Below, piece after piece: positions 33,042-43,952 of a stretch of 64,000 nucleotides of DNA. Numbering within the stretch: the stretch's first letter is position 1; every line of letters starts with the position of its first letter. The stretch lies in the NCBI RefSeq assembly GCF_947507565.1, contig NC_089175.1, positions 2,841,733 to 2,905,732 on the forward strand, read 5' to 3'. The stretch is from Oscarella lobularis. Its lineage: Eukaryota; Porifera; Homoscleromorpha; Homosclerophorida; Oscarellidae. A program made the position numbers and the translations under genes. Below the pieces are notes generated by a model, which made no database searches, had not been told where the DNA came from, and saw only the letters and a list, made by a program, of their open reading frames with translations.

Positions 33042-36000
33042 ATGGAATCGCCGTCCGAAAGAGATTGCGTCGAATTCGAGCCGCTTCTCGTCGACGACTT
33101 CGAAACCCTCTATCATAACATTTCCACTCTTCGCGATCTCGCGTCCGTAATCGCTCACTTTCACGAGGATTCGCTCAAGACGCGCGCCGAGCGTTCGGTC
33201 GACGCATTCGAGACGATACGCGCGACGTTGGACAGCTTAGAGTTGCTCTGTCGAGAAATAGCGCCGTACGCAAAGCTGTACGATTTCTCGGAGGACGTAC
33301 GAGGAAACGGATACCGAAGTCTTCTCAAGGTAAGAGACACTATGTAAATTTTTAAGCTAGAGCGTGCTGAGGTCCTAGGACCGACGTTGCGCGCTAGAGC
33401 ACCCTCTAAAAGATTGTCATTCTGAATGACTAAGGAGATAAATGATCACTTTGCGGATCTGAGGGCGATAATTGATTTTTTGAGATAAATATTTCCCGTG
33501 ATCACTTAGCGGATCTGAGGCGATAATAAATATTTCCGTGATCACTTTGCGCGATCTGAGGCCATAATTAATCATATTGATTTTTTTAAGATTTGCGATC
33601 GATGCGTTACGAGGTTGGTGCGATTGGCGCGAAAGTGCTGGAAGAACAAGAAGAACAAGATCTTCACGGCAGCGGCGACTCTCAATGACGTCGCCTCGTT
33701 CGCCGAGGTGCTGTGTGGCTTGAAGAAATTACTCAATCTCGCCGTCGTCATGGCGGAGTGCAGCGACACGGCGAATCAGAACGTCTTTCCGGCCGAAGAC
33801 AAGCTTCCCTTGGAGACCATTCATCGAATGGAAACGATGTCGAGAACGGAATTCTACGGATCTTGTCTTGGATTTCAAGTAAGTAATAAAAATAGAGACG
33901 TTTCCTTTATCTAAGTTCTTCTCTCTCTCTCTCTCTCTCTCTCTAAGTATGCCTCTTCCATGAGACCTCTTCTACGGACTGTCAATATCGCCATGGCGGC
34001 GTACGGCGAGGGCTATCGAAAGTACAACAAGGACGGCGGCGACGGGACGTCGCTTCGCGTGACGGCCGCATCGCTCGCCAATTCGTTCAAATACATGGCC
34101 AATCCGAGAAAGAGAGCCGAGATGATCGTCGATTTGACGGCGGATTGCGACGTGAACTTCGCCAAGGCGTTCTGGTCGCTCACAGAACGATCTTTGATTA
34201 AGGTAGGAAAGGGGGGAGAAAGAAGTAGTCTCGCTTGCGCACGATTGATTGGAGTTGTCTCGTCTCTCTAGCATTTTCCCAAGTTGGTGAGTTCTTCGGT
34301 GGCGATCAATAATTCGTTCAGCTTGCCCGCGGAGCCCGTTTATCTTCCCAGCGTGAAGACGGAGGGAGGGGAGGTGATGATACAGGCTCCTCTAAACGAA
34401 GCGGCGGAACCGCAGAGAGTCCAAGTACGACTTCTTCTCTATCGAGACGACCAAACGAAGGTACACTATAGAATCAATAACAAAGAGCTTCTAATAAATA
34501 TTTTTTTCTTTATTAGTTTAGTGATAAACTTCTCATTCATTATCACGGTGGCGGTTTCGTCGCTCAGTCGTCCAAATCGCACGAAGTAGGCTCTCGATCT
34601 CCGTCTCGATGAATCTCCCCTTTCATTTCTCTAGGTCTATCTGCGCAACTGGGCTCGCGACCTCAACGTGCCCATCCTCTCCGTCGACTACTCCCTCGCG
34701 CCTGAATTCCCCTTTCCTCGCGGCCTAGACGACGCCTTTTTCGCCTACGCCTGGGCGCTCGCCAATCCGTCCTGCCTTCACACGACGGCACGTCGCGTCT
34801 GCATCACCGGCGACTCCGCCGGCGGCAATTTCACCGTCGGCGTAGCGCTCAAAGCGATAGAAGCCGGCATACGAATTCCGGACGGAATCGTGCCCGTCTA
34901 CGGCGCCTATCTCGTACGCTACTCCCTCTCGCCGTCGCGACTTCTCAGCGTGATGGATCCGTTTCTATTGCGCGGTATTCTCGTCAAATGCCTAGCCGCC
35001 TACGTGGGAAAGGAGCCGGACGAGAAAACCGACTCCGTCGATCCGGACGCCGTCTTGAATTCGCTCTTCACGTCGAGCGTCGACGCAAGCGATGCGATCG
35101 AAGGGCTACTCGACGACTTGCCAAGTAGCCCGCGTCGTCATGGCGACACAAACGGCGACATTCGGAAATGCAAATCGGAGCCAGCGATTCGGAAATTGAA
35201 TGATGACGATGACGACGATGACGACGACGAGGATGATGAAACTAGTTTGGGTTCGAATGATTCCTTTGTTGTTTTTAAGAGGCCCGACGTCGACGAGACG
35301 AAAATGGGCGAGGCGAATCAGGATGAGAATGCTACGGCGACGTCGGCGTTCGTTCATCCCATGGATGATCATCATCGATCGCGCGAGTTTCGTTTGGGAC
35401 ATTTTGTTGAGGAGAAATGGTCTCAAGTCAAGTCGTTCTTTACGAGACGAGCGACGACGACGTCGCGAGAGCCGCATGACGGCGACGGCGACGGCGACGG
35501 CGAGAAAGGGAAAGCGAATAAGGATAAGAATAAAGCGAAGAAGGGCGTCTGTTCTAAGGAGACTCTTTTCACTGGGAAGCATCCGCCTCTGACAAGCGAT
35601 CCACTCGTGTCTCCGTACTTCGCCGACGATGCCGTGTTGGCTCGTTTTCCACCGACGCATCTTGTGGTAAGAGTCCTCCTTATAGGTCATTCACTGGGGG
35701 ACCCATACGCAAGGGAAAACCTTATTATACTAGTGAGACATATGCTGGGAATCCCAATCATTTTGTAGGTCTTGTCTTACTTTTAGACCAGGCCAGCCCT
35801 TTCCTAACGACGTTTACTAATTGAGGGCTCCGCAGTCTTTTCTGATTTAATTTTGACTTTTTTTACTAGGCTGCTCATCTTGATCCTCTCCTCGACGACT
35901 CTATAGCCTTTGCGCGTCGCCTGCGCTCTGCCGGCGCTCCCGTCACGCTTCATCTCATTGACAATGTTCCGCACGGTTTCCTCAGCTGTTCGATGGGCAA

Positions 36001-36181
36001 GGAAGCGAAGAGGGGCGCCGAAACGTGCCTTCAACTCATCGCCCGAGTTCTCAAGCACAAGCAGAGGAGAAGCAGAAAAGTAGCGGGCATGGCAGACTTG
36101 CTCGAGTCTGTAAACGAAAGTGGTTCGTCGTCCGTGGACGCCGTCGAAACATCGGTGGACAGCGAAGACCGGAAAGAGTAA
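33042..36181 (+). CDS. LIPE: Hormone-sensitive lipase
   Basis: Neutral lipase hydrolysing diacylglycerol and cholesteryl esters. The N-terminal HSL domain occupies the first exons (GNGYRSLLK; EFYGSCLGFQ; AKAFWSLTE). The catalytic alpha/beta-hydrolase starts at the oxyanion-hole motif HYHGGGFVAQSSKSHE (about 34530-34590), then ILSVDYSLAPEFPFPRGLDD and the nucleophile elbow CITGDSAGGNF (34800-34830). The catalytic Asp is in HLDPLLDDS and the His in NVPHGFLSC (35870-36000). Between Ser and Asp lies the regulatory module (35000-35600), here very acidic (a run of Asp residues, then GDGDGDG). It keeps a short match to the vertebrate phosphorylation segment, reading RKCKSEPAI where mammals have RRSVSEAAL. 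An upstream in-frame ATG at 32976 is possible. A plus-strand open frame overlapping the 35600-35770 intron is read-through. Confidence 0.95.
33432..33572. repeat. Short tandem repeat in LIPE intron 1
   Basis: Three degenerate copies of a unit of about 50-60 bp, TGATCACTT(A/T)GCGGATCTGAGG followed by CGATAAT and AT-rich spacer, begin near 33442, 33498 and 33538. It lies entirely within the first intron. Confidence 0.75.
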
Positions 36182-36354
36182 AATTTCTTACTCGTTTTTG
36201 TGGTGTTTGGGCCGATGAGGAAGGTATATATATATATAAACACAATTGGGGAATTTTTGGGATGTGAGAAAGGCTAGGTTTTTTTGTTTTTAGGGCAATA
36301 TTTTTCTCAATATATAAATGTCCTACAGACCGTTAGCGCACGTTTTTTCTCTTC

Positions 36355-36747
36355 TTGGACCTGATGTCGAAAAAGCGTGCAAAATCGTCCTCAGCTGCAG
36401 ACGAGCAGTCGTCGCGACGATTGCACATTCTCCCGACGGAAAATCCCGACGACGAGACGTGCATGTCGTTCTCTTTCGACGACGAAGATCACACGCTAGG
36501 AAACGCACTTCGCTACGTCATGACGAAGAATCCCCAGACGACGTTCGTCGGCTACACGGTGCCGCATCCGTTCGAGCGAAAGATCAGCGTACGAATCCAA
36601 ACGAACGACACGCCGGCAATCGACGTCCTAGCAAAGGGGCTCCGAGATCTCGAGGAGGCGTCGCAACACGTTCTCGATACATTTGAGAAGAGCCTCGACC
36701 GTTTTAGGAGCATGCAGCCAGATACCGGATATATGGACACAGAATAG
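36355..36747 (+). CDS. POLR1D: RNA polymerase I and III subunit RPAC2 (AC19)
   Basis: Single-exon, 130 codons, close to the family length (about 130). The small alpha-like subunit pairs with POLR1C to nucleate Pol I and Pol III. Diagnostic motifs: FDDEDHTLGNALRYVMTKNP, VGYTVPHPFERKISVRIQT and the C-terminal helix SQHVLDTFEKSLDRF. The residues before MSFSFDDED are lineage-specific and basic (SKKRAKSSS). An internal ATG at 36364 is an alternative start. Confidence 0.95.
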   Translation: MDLMSKKRAKSSSAADEQSSRRLHILPTENPDDETCMSFSFDDEDHTLGNALRYVMTKNPQTTFVGYTVPHPFERKISVRIQTNDTPAIDVLAKGLRDLEEASQHVLDTFEKSLDRFRSMQPDTGYMDTE

Positions 36748-36968
36748 AGTAGACATGTAATAGAATAGATTGATCATTGAACGAAAAGAGAGCAACGAGT
36801 AGAAATCAGGGAGAACATTTTAACGCACGGGTTTCTATCAATTTTTTAGATAAAACGACAGAGACAAGCACTAACTACACACGCAGGAGACCACGCAGGA
36901 CGCGTTGAGACTCTCGTTGAGAATTCGCACGAAACTGCACGTGACAACTGTCGTTTTCCCGGACGCAG

Positions 36969-38414
36969 ATGGACGCCGAGTACGTGGCCCAGACGTTCCA
37001 GGCGAAGAAGAAGAAGAAGAAGCCGCCGCCGAATGCCTTTTTCTTCTACATGCAACGCCTGCGCGACGACCTAATATTGAGCGGCAAACTCTCACCCAAC
37101 ACGTCGATGGCGAAAATGCCGCCAATTGCAGCGCCGAAATGGAGCGTAAGCCCGGCGGCCTCTCGTGCGTCCATTCCTCTTCGAAACGACTCTTTTCCAA
37201 GGCGATGTCGGCCGGAGAAAAAGCCTACTATCAGAATCTAGCGAAAACGGTGAAGGCCGAAGCGCGTGGCATCCCGCTCGTCGGCGAAGGGGGCCCCGCC
37301 TCAACGGAGACCGTCGTGCAAGTTCCGAATGTGCCGCGTGTGATTTTAGACAGCCGATGCGTGCCACTTGCCGTAAGGAGGAGGAGGAGGAGGAGGAGGA
37401 GGAGGAGGAGAGGAATCCCCGCGAGTGCGAGGAATTAATTATTTTCTCCCATTGTTTTGTTTAGACTCGAGTCGATGTTCAGGAAGAGAACGAGGCGCGA
37501 AGAGCGCTACACAGGCAAATCGATCGCGCCAATTTTCTGCCCGGAAAACGTACTCGCTTGTTTTTTGGGGGGGGGGGGGGGAGGCGAAAAATGACTATTT
37601 TTTGAAAAAATTTTTTCCAGGCGTTTGCGAGCAGATTTTCTACTTCTTTCATTTTCAGCTTTTGACGGATCTTCCGGACGCCGACAATCCGGTTCATTGT
37701 CGGCCCGTCGAGTTGGGAATCGTCCAGTATAGCTTGAAGTCTGGCGTCAAGGACACATTTCACCGATTTATTCATCCAGGTGGCGAGAAAGAGAAAGAAT
37801 TTTTATTTTAATTAATTTATCGCGTAAGGTGATATTCCTATGGGCTATCGGTACGAAGTGGAACGAGCGAGTAAATGCTTTCATGTCCGAGCAATTCGGG
37901 GGCATCGATATCTCTTATCTATCCAGGCAAACTTCGACATAAAATACCGGTTGGGGACTTCAAGGACGCGCGACGCGACTATGGGAATCTGTGGCGAGAA
38001 GCAATCTGCTTCATTAATCCAGAGTCTACGAAAATCGTTCCTCCTATTTACACCGAGGTTATGCTGTATAAATTTATATTTTTTTGATTCGGTTATTTAA
38101 TTTATTTTTTTCTCTAGGCAAGCTGCGTTTCTGTTGCTCGAACTTGCCTTGCTTGGCTAGCTGATGTTGCAGGTCAGCATATCTTTTTAAGAAAAAGAGT
38201 ATCTTTTTTTTTCTTCTTAAGGCGTTCCAAATCGTCTGAGAGACGCCGTTCACGAATTGGAGGGCCTCTTCATAGATCTTCATAATCATTCACTTCGACT
38301 GAATGAGAGCAGTGACGCGCCGCTTTCATATGGATATGCCACTCACCTGCTTCGAACCATTGGCTTCGATTACGAGCTGAACATAAGGTAAGCAAAAGTC
38401 CGGAGACAATGTAT

Positions 38415-38445
<31 letters not shown>

Positions 38446-39675
38446 GGTGCATGTTTCATCAAGGATGCTTCGACATGACGGACGAGTTTGGGAATGTGGA
38501 TGAAGAGAACAGTCACGTTACCAAGGAATGCTCCCTTGCCATTGCTCAGAAATACTGGTATGACGTCATTATTTCTGTCATCTCTTTTTTTGTATGACGT
38601 TGTTCATTGTTTCTTCGTAGTTTTGCGTTGTCTAATGAATTGTGTTTCCTGTACGACATCAACGTCACGTCCAAGCACATGCCTTCGGAGTCGGGCGAAC
38701 CGGAGCCGGAAAGCGCAACCTGTTATGCCGTCGTTGATCCGTATGAGTTGACGCTTCCGACATCCACTCCGGGAGTAGGGGACGAACGGTCAGTGACTTC
38801 GCCAAAACGACCCGGATCTACTTCAACAGGTAAAACTATAGAGAATTAAGAACATAGATACCCATTACCCCTGGAGCTCTATTTTTTATTTCAACTCATG
38901 GGCACATACGTTGTAATTACTAATTAAACATTAATTTCTATATACCGGGCCAATTCACTTCAGGGGCTTTCTAATACATGTAGTACTCCTGGGGCTTTAT
39001 TAGAACCTGGGGCTATTTTTTTGAATGGGGTATAAAAGGGCGGGGGGGGTAGGGGTATTCACCCCATTTCTAATTCTACTTTTGCTTGAAGAACGTGACA
39101 CTCGCGACGCAAGACAACAAGACTACGAAGAAGAAAGCGACGAAGAACCGTCCGACACCGTCTACGTTCGCGCCAACGAGATCTCCGCCAAGGAGCAGAA
39201 AGACTTCGAAACGTCAGTCGGCATTCACCACTCTGCCGAACGCGCGTCCATGTCGAGGTTCAAGGTCGATCATCCCGAGCTGAGCTACTACAACAAAACG
39301 CCGTCGGCTAAGTTCTCCAGCGAATCCACGATGCCGTTGTCGGTGCTAGAGCGTCTCGAAAAACTCGATTTGAATTATTTCAAAGAGCAGCTCAGTGCGC
39401 CGCTGCCACAGCCACAGCCACTGCCACTGCTGCCACGGCCACCGACGCCACGGCCACCACGGCCACCGCCGTCGAAGCCATCGCAGCCGCGGTTTGTGGC
39501 ACCTGCACCTGCTCTGAGTTTGACTCGGGGTCTCCATGGCCCTGCAGCGTCCATTCCTCGATTGCTGCCTCCTGCCATGTTTGCTCCTAATCCGCGTCTT
39601 CAGGCTCCGTTGCCCACTATGGCCATACCGTCGTTCTCTTTGGCTGGAATTGGAAGAGGCACGCCGAGGAAATGA
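36969..39675 (+). CDS. MAEL: Maelstrom, germline piRNA-pathway protein
   Basis: The N-terminal HMG box is split over two exons (KKPPPNAFFFYMQRLRDDLI; SAGEKAYYQNLAKTVKAEAR), followed by a spacer and the Maelstrom domain, an RNase-H-like fold (37660-38640). Visible family words: EQIFYFFHFQLLTDLP, GIVQYSLKSGVKDTFHRFIH, the HKIPVGDFKDAR-type segment, PPIYTE, and CMFHQGCFD. The C-terminal exon (about 39090-39675) is Pro/Arg-rich and ends GIGRGTPRK. The protein acts in transposon silencing by piRNAs in animal germ cells. At least nine exons. The introns hold a (AGG)n tract (37376-37412), a G14 run (37566-37580) and a TTTA microsatellite. Confidence 0.92.
38409..38446. repeat. (TATT)n microsatellite in a MAEL intron
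   Basis: About nine perfect TATT/ATTT units directly before a splice acceptor. It doubles as the polypyrimidine-like tract. Confidence 0.9.
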
Positions 39676-39842
39676 CGTTAGCTGAGCCAAAGGTTATTCT
39701 TGCGGACTATTTTTTCTTGTTGAGTTGAGTTGAGAAGATATAATTTCAAAACGCCGTTGCCTAATCAAAATATATAAGGACTTTCCCAATAAGGTGCAAG
39801 TTATACGGGCAATGTTGACGTCACGCGTTCTCGTCCCCAAGC

Positions 39843-39972
39843 CGACCAATCAGCGTTCGCCTCGAACACGCACGACTCCCTCTCGACTCACATGACCCTC
39901 ATTCCTCGCGGACCTTCGCGCAGAGCCCTCGTGCCGCGATAGCCCCTTTCATGTGACATCGCGTCGCACCAC
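39843..39972 (+). promoter_or_regulatory. USF promoter with E-boxes
   Basis: A CCAAT box (39846-39850) and two E-boxes of the USF-compatible type (CACATG 39889-39894; CATGTG 39950-39955) lie within 130 bp upstream of the start codon. A third CACATG (39970-39975) overlaps the ATG. Each is followed or preceded by AC as in TCATGTGAC-type sites. Confidence 0.5.
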
Positions 39973-40453
39973 ATGACCCAAAGCCCCTCGACGACCGTAC
40001 CCGCGCAAATTTCAACCGACCCAATGATCACCGCCAGCGACGACGAAGACCCGGACACCTCGCGACGCGCCGACGAATCGGCGTCGGCCGCCGCGTCTCA
40101 CGTAACCGAATCGGAGGTCCACGAAGCGAGCTCCAACGGCACAGTCGTCATCGCGTCGACGGAAATCCTTCAAACGAGCGCCGGAGAGACAGTCGCCGCG
40201 TCGGCCGACGCCCAAGCGACCGTTATCGGCGCCGAACAGGTACTCGAACTGAGCCCGACGGCGGCGACGGCGACGTCCGCGTCGTCCGCGTCGCGAAACG
40301 ACGTCCCGAAGCTTCTCAGTCCGTCGCAAGTGTTCCACACGACCCAGGCGGGAAGTATTTCGCAGCAGGTGATCGGCGCGACGGACGCCGACGGCCGCTT
40401 CTTTCTCTTTTCCGCCGCTTCGGGAAGCGGAGCGGGCGGCGGCGGAGGAGGAA

Positions 40454-40484
<31 letters not shown>

Positions 40485-41561
40485 AAGCGGTGGAAGCAGC
40501 GGAAGCGCGACGGGCGGCGGCGAACAGGCGGCGGCGCAAGCGGTCGTGAGCGGCGATACGGTGCCTGGGATAATTCCCGGAGTTCAGTTCGCTCAGGCTG
40601 CAGGGGGTGAGTAATCTCTCTTGGTTAGAGCTCGTAGAATGGGGATGATCTTGAAGAGTTGTTTTGGTGTGGTGATCTCGTGGTCATGAATATGCATGAT
40701 AGGGAGAGACGCGTGTGATTTTTGTATAATTTAGACTCTGACTTTATCGTTTTTTTTTTTTTTAAATTTTTAGGGCAATTCTATGTGATGCTTCCGACGT
40801 CGGCTGCTCAGACTGCCACTCAAGAAGCCGCCGCTGCCGTGAGCGTCGCCGGACAGACTGGCCAAGCTGCGCAAGTGCCGCATAGAACGATCGCACCGAG
40901 AGTGGGGGCGGAACAAGCGAATGTGTCCGTCACAATGTAAGAACAAAGATCAATACGATTTAAAGTTTTAAAATTCAATGCTTATGGACTTTTCTCCTGC
41001 AGGAAAGCGCCCACCGTATCTCGTGCTATGAGAGACGACAGACGAAGATCCACTCACAATGAAGGTGAAAACGAAGATATATATATATAATCACATCCCG
41101 TGCACTTTCACTTCACTTGTCTCCAGTGGAAAGACGACGACGTGACAAGATCAACGCCTGGATATCAGAACTGGCGAAAATCATACCCGAATGTCAGGAG
41201 GACACGTCCAAGCAAGGGCAGGTATTAACATCTGGATCAAAATCTTGTATTGCGTATCTATCCATAAGTGTCTCAACGGAGAAATTTCAAATGATCTGTT
41301 TTCTTGCAGTCCAAAGGTGGCGTCCTCGCCAAGACAGTCGACTACATCCAGGAGCTTCAAGCGACGAACTCTCGAATGGTTCAAATGTTGCAAGAGCACG
41401 AGCAAGTGCTCATGGAAAAGCAAATGCTGAAAGCGCGCCTTTCGGACGTCGAGAAGGAGAACGCCATACTGAAAGGCAAGCTTAGCGAAATGGGCATTGA
41501 AATTGTGACGCAAGCGCAGGCAGTCACGACGGAGGTGATATCCACGTCGGAGCAGGGATAA
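39973..41561 (+). CDS. USF: Upstream stimulatory factor, bHLH-LZ transcription factor
   Basis: E-box-binding activator. Exon 1 (39973-40606) is a low-complexity transactivation region (Ser/Thr/Ala-rich, then a Gly-rich run). The second exon holds the USF-specific region-like GQFYVMLPTSAAQTATQEAA. The basic region is split across exons: AMRDDRRRSTHNE then VERRRRDKINAWISELAKII, giving the DNA-contacting H..ER..R pattern. Helix 2 and the leucine zipper follow (SKGGVLAKTVDYIQELQATN; MLQEHEQVLMEKQMLKARLS), to the stop at 41561. The order and intron positions fit vertebrate USF1/2, but a 1 versus 2 assignment is not meaningful here. Confidence 0.92.
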
Positions 41562-41875
41562 AAAAAATGATGTCGGGGGATAATTTCTAACTGTAATTGA
41601 ACCGTGATGGTGATGCGTGTGTGTCTCCTAACTGTTGGTTTTGTTCCCTTTTGCTCCTTTCCAATAGGCCTTCTGATGTGACTGGCTGGCTAGCGTAGCA
41701 GTGTTTTAGCAGGTAATACACATGATGGTGGGGGAATAGTTTGCTGTACTGTACTGCTGCTGTTTGATATATATATGTTGTTAGCTTAGCCGTTTTGCAA
41801 TAGTTATGATCGATGTCATACATTCATTTCCGTATCCACGGGTGAAGGCGATTGTGTAAGGTATTTATGCTTCTA
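41562..41875. other. Convergent 3' region of USF and CENATAC
   Basis: A short interval between two stop codons on opposite strands, probably 3' UTR for both. It holds a short AT tract (TATATATAT near 41768). No gene. Confidence 0.5.
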
Positions 41876-43532
41876 TTAACTATTTGGGTTCTTTTCTACG
41901 TCGTCATCAGTCGTCCACTTCTTAGAAACGTAAGGCTTTACATCTGGTGGGGCTGCAGACGATTCAGCTGATGAATTGTGCCCCTTTCTCTCGGAAATAA
42001 ATTCCAATCTAAATGATCAATCACCAGATTATAATACAACCCCACGTTATGTATTTATTATCATTATACTTTGAATGAGATCGAGGTCCGTGATTCCACA
42101 CGCGACCGAATGAGGGAAGCCTAAACGAGGAAATGGTAATGATTGCACGCTCTAAAATGTCTTTCTATTCGGTACCATTTCTCGTCGTCGTCTTGCCTTT
42201 CCCTAGTCTCTTTCACTTTTTGCGCGAAATTTGCTCCAACTCGGTTTGGATTTCTCTTTCGTCTTCTCTCGTTTGTAACTTCAGAGAACGGGATTGTGTA
42301 AAAAGGCAATTAATTAATTGTCTGACTTGGGCGCATACCGTGCTCTCTAAATGCGTCCTCTGATGGACCAATCACAGGCATTGGCTCATCATCCTATAGG
42401 ACAGACAATCTAATTTGCAAATGTGAACATTTTTAGTCTACATACGTCATCGTCGTCGTCACGGAGCCAGGGAGGTGTAGCGCCTTCATTAATTACAGCT
42501 AAGTAATCATCTTTAGCAAATAGGAAATGATCAGACCTGTATGAACGTTTCCACGAAATTTTTTCCCAGTCTAGTGCATTTGTCACGTTAGAAAACACAT
42601 TTTGAACTCTGACCTTTGCTGCTGCTGCGGACGGCAGTGGCGTAGCGACAGCTTTAGCTTCATTCGTAGTTTTCCTGTTTTGTGACTGTAGAATTTCGAT
42701 CAGGAAGACCAACACAGTTTTAGTATCAATATCAGTTAGGAAATGAGTTGGATACAGCCTTGTTTTCTTTATCTACGGCTGACTCTCCGCAGTACCTGAG
42801 ATAACAGAAACGAGCGCTGCATCTCCTGTTGCTTGATAGTAATTGCCTCCTACATAGAAAATTCATTACATAATGGTACAGGTATGCGTGTAAGTCAGTG
42901 CCTAGGCTTGTATACCTCATTTCTTTTGGCTGCAAGAATGCTCTCTTTTTCATCTATTGCAGACTCTAACGCTTCTTTGTATCTGATACCCCCAAAAGTA
43001 AAATGACATTTATTCCGAACCACTACTTGTTCTACTTGTCGTATTCTAATTGGTGAACTAAATATTGAGGTTGGAGTTTGACGTCACAACCGTTTTCCCA
43101 GAACCAATGACGAGTATTTTTGTGGTGATCATCACTAGGTAATGTAAAACTAAACTGCTAGTTCAATTCGTCTTCTACCTTGCCATGTGTTCAATAATTC
43201 CTCCGTATTTAATCGTTATATCCCCGTTTGTCACGTGTTTGTTTACCTCCAATTTACAGCAGTAACACCATACGTTCGCCGTTGCCTCGTACGAGCCGAT
43301 ATCGACGTCAGGACGCTTCAATGCGCGTCGGGCATCTTTTAGCTACGCGCGAAAAGCAAAACAAGCTGATTCGATCTAGATGTAATCGAAGACGACTCAC
43401 TTTCGAGGTAAATCTCGTTATTAGAGAGCCAAGCTTAGACGTGTGCGTTTTGCTATAGATGTGTTTACGTCCTGCATTATGATTGAGCCGGCAAACGCTG
43501 CAAAAAGTGTATTCTGCGTTTTTGGTCGCCAT
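41876..43532 (-). CDS. CENATAC: CENATAC (CCDC84), minor-spliceosome factor
   Basis: U12-type (AT-AC) spliceosome-associated protein. The start at 43532 gives MATKNAEYTFCSVCRLNHNA, then GRKHIYSKTH (an N-terminal zinc-finger-like CxxC...H...H). The second exon reads GSYEATANVWCYCCKLEVNK and GDITIKYGGIIEHMAR (43200-43340), the family's CWCC/YGGLLEHLA region. Later exons carry GATPPWLRDDDDD (42440-42490), NPNRVGANFAQK (about 42220), LPSFGRVWNHGPRSHSK (about 42080-42130) and a terminal exon SKKWTTDDDVEKNPNS to the stop at 41876. All these match the vertebrate protein in order. At least seven exons. Its 5' two-thirds has a second, broken copy at 53.5-54.4 kb. Confidence 0.9.
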
Positions 43533-43952
43533 TGTTCAAACGCGCGCTAGAGCATGTCCACCAGATAGTCCACCAGATCTATGCTCTATGTCCAGCAGCT
43601 CAGTCGACCCAGGGATAACTAAGCTGTCCACCTACAGTACAGGTGTAGGAACTTAGCATGGATTGTGCCAATAGACAAAGACGTGTGCATTTGAGTCCTT
43701 TTCTACGACACACTGTGCCTCGTATTCCTTCCTTTTTCCGTGTTTTGGAACGTTATATCTATATCAGGCTTCAGCGGAAGCGGAAGGAACCCTAACTCCA
43801 CTTGTATGTCATTTTATAAGCAAAGTTAGAAAAAAGACATTGGCGAACAAAAATTCCACGAACAAAAATTCCAAGCCCAATGATGAATTGGGCGTTTTAC
43901 AGAAAGACAAGGAACACTGAGAAAATCAAGTTTAGAGCAACACTATGGCTAA
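43533..43952. other. Intergenic, no gene seen
   Basis: About 420 bp between the CENATAC start and the 3' end of R4. It includes a near-repeat CCACCAGAT / CCACCAGAT (43559-43578) and ACAAAAATTCCA twice (43847-43872). No coding signal. Confidence 0.5.

Noticed and set aside
35106-35690. 194-codon minus-strand ORF opposite LIPE
   Set aside because: It is the shadow of the acidic LIPE exon; Asp-rich codons read as Ile/Val on the other strand. No domain.
37376-37412. (AGG)n tract read as poly-Arg in an extended MAEL frame
   Set aside because: It begins at a GTAAGG splice donor and lies in an intron; not coding.
40012-40539. 175-codon minus-strand Ala/Arg-rich ORF
   Set aside because: Shadow of the USF Gly/Ser/Ala-rich activation region.
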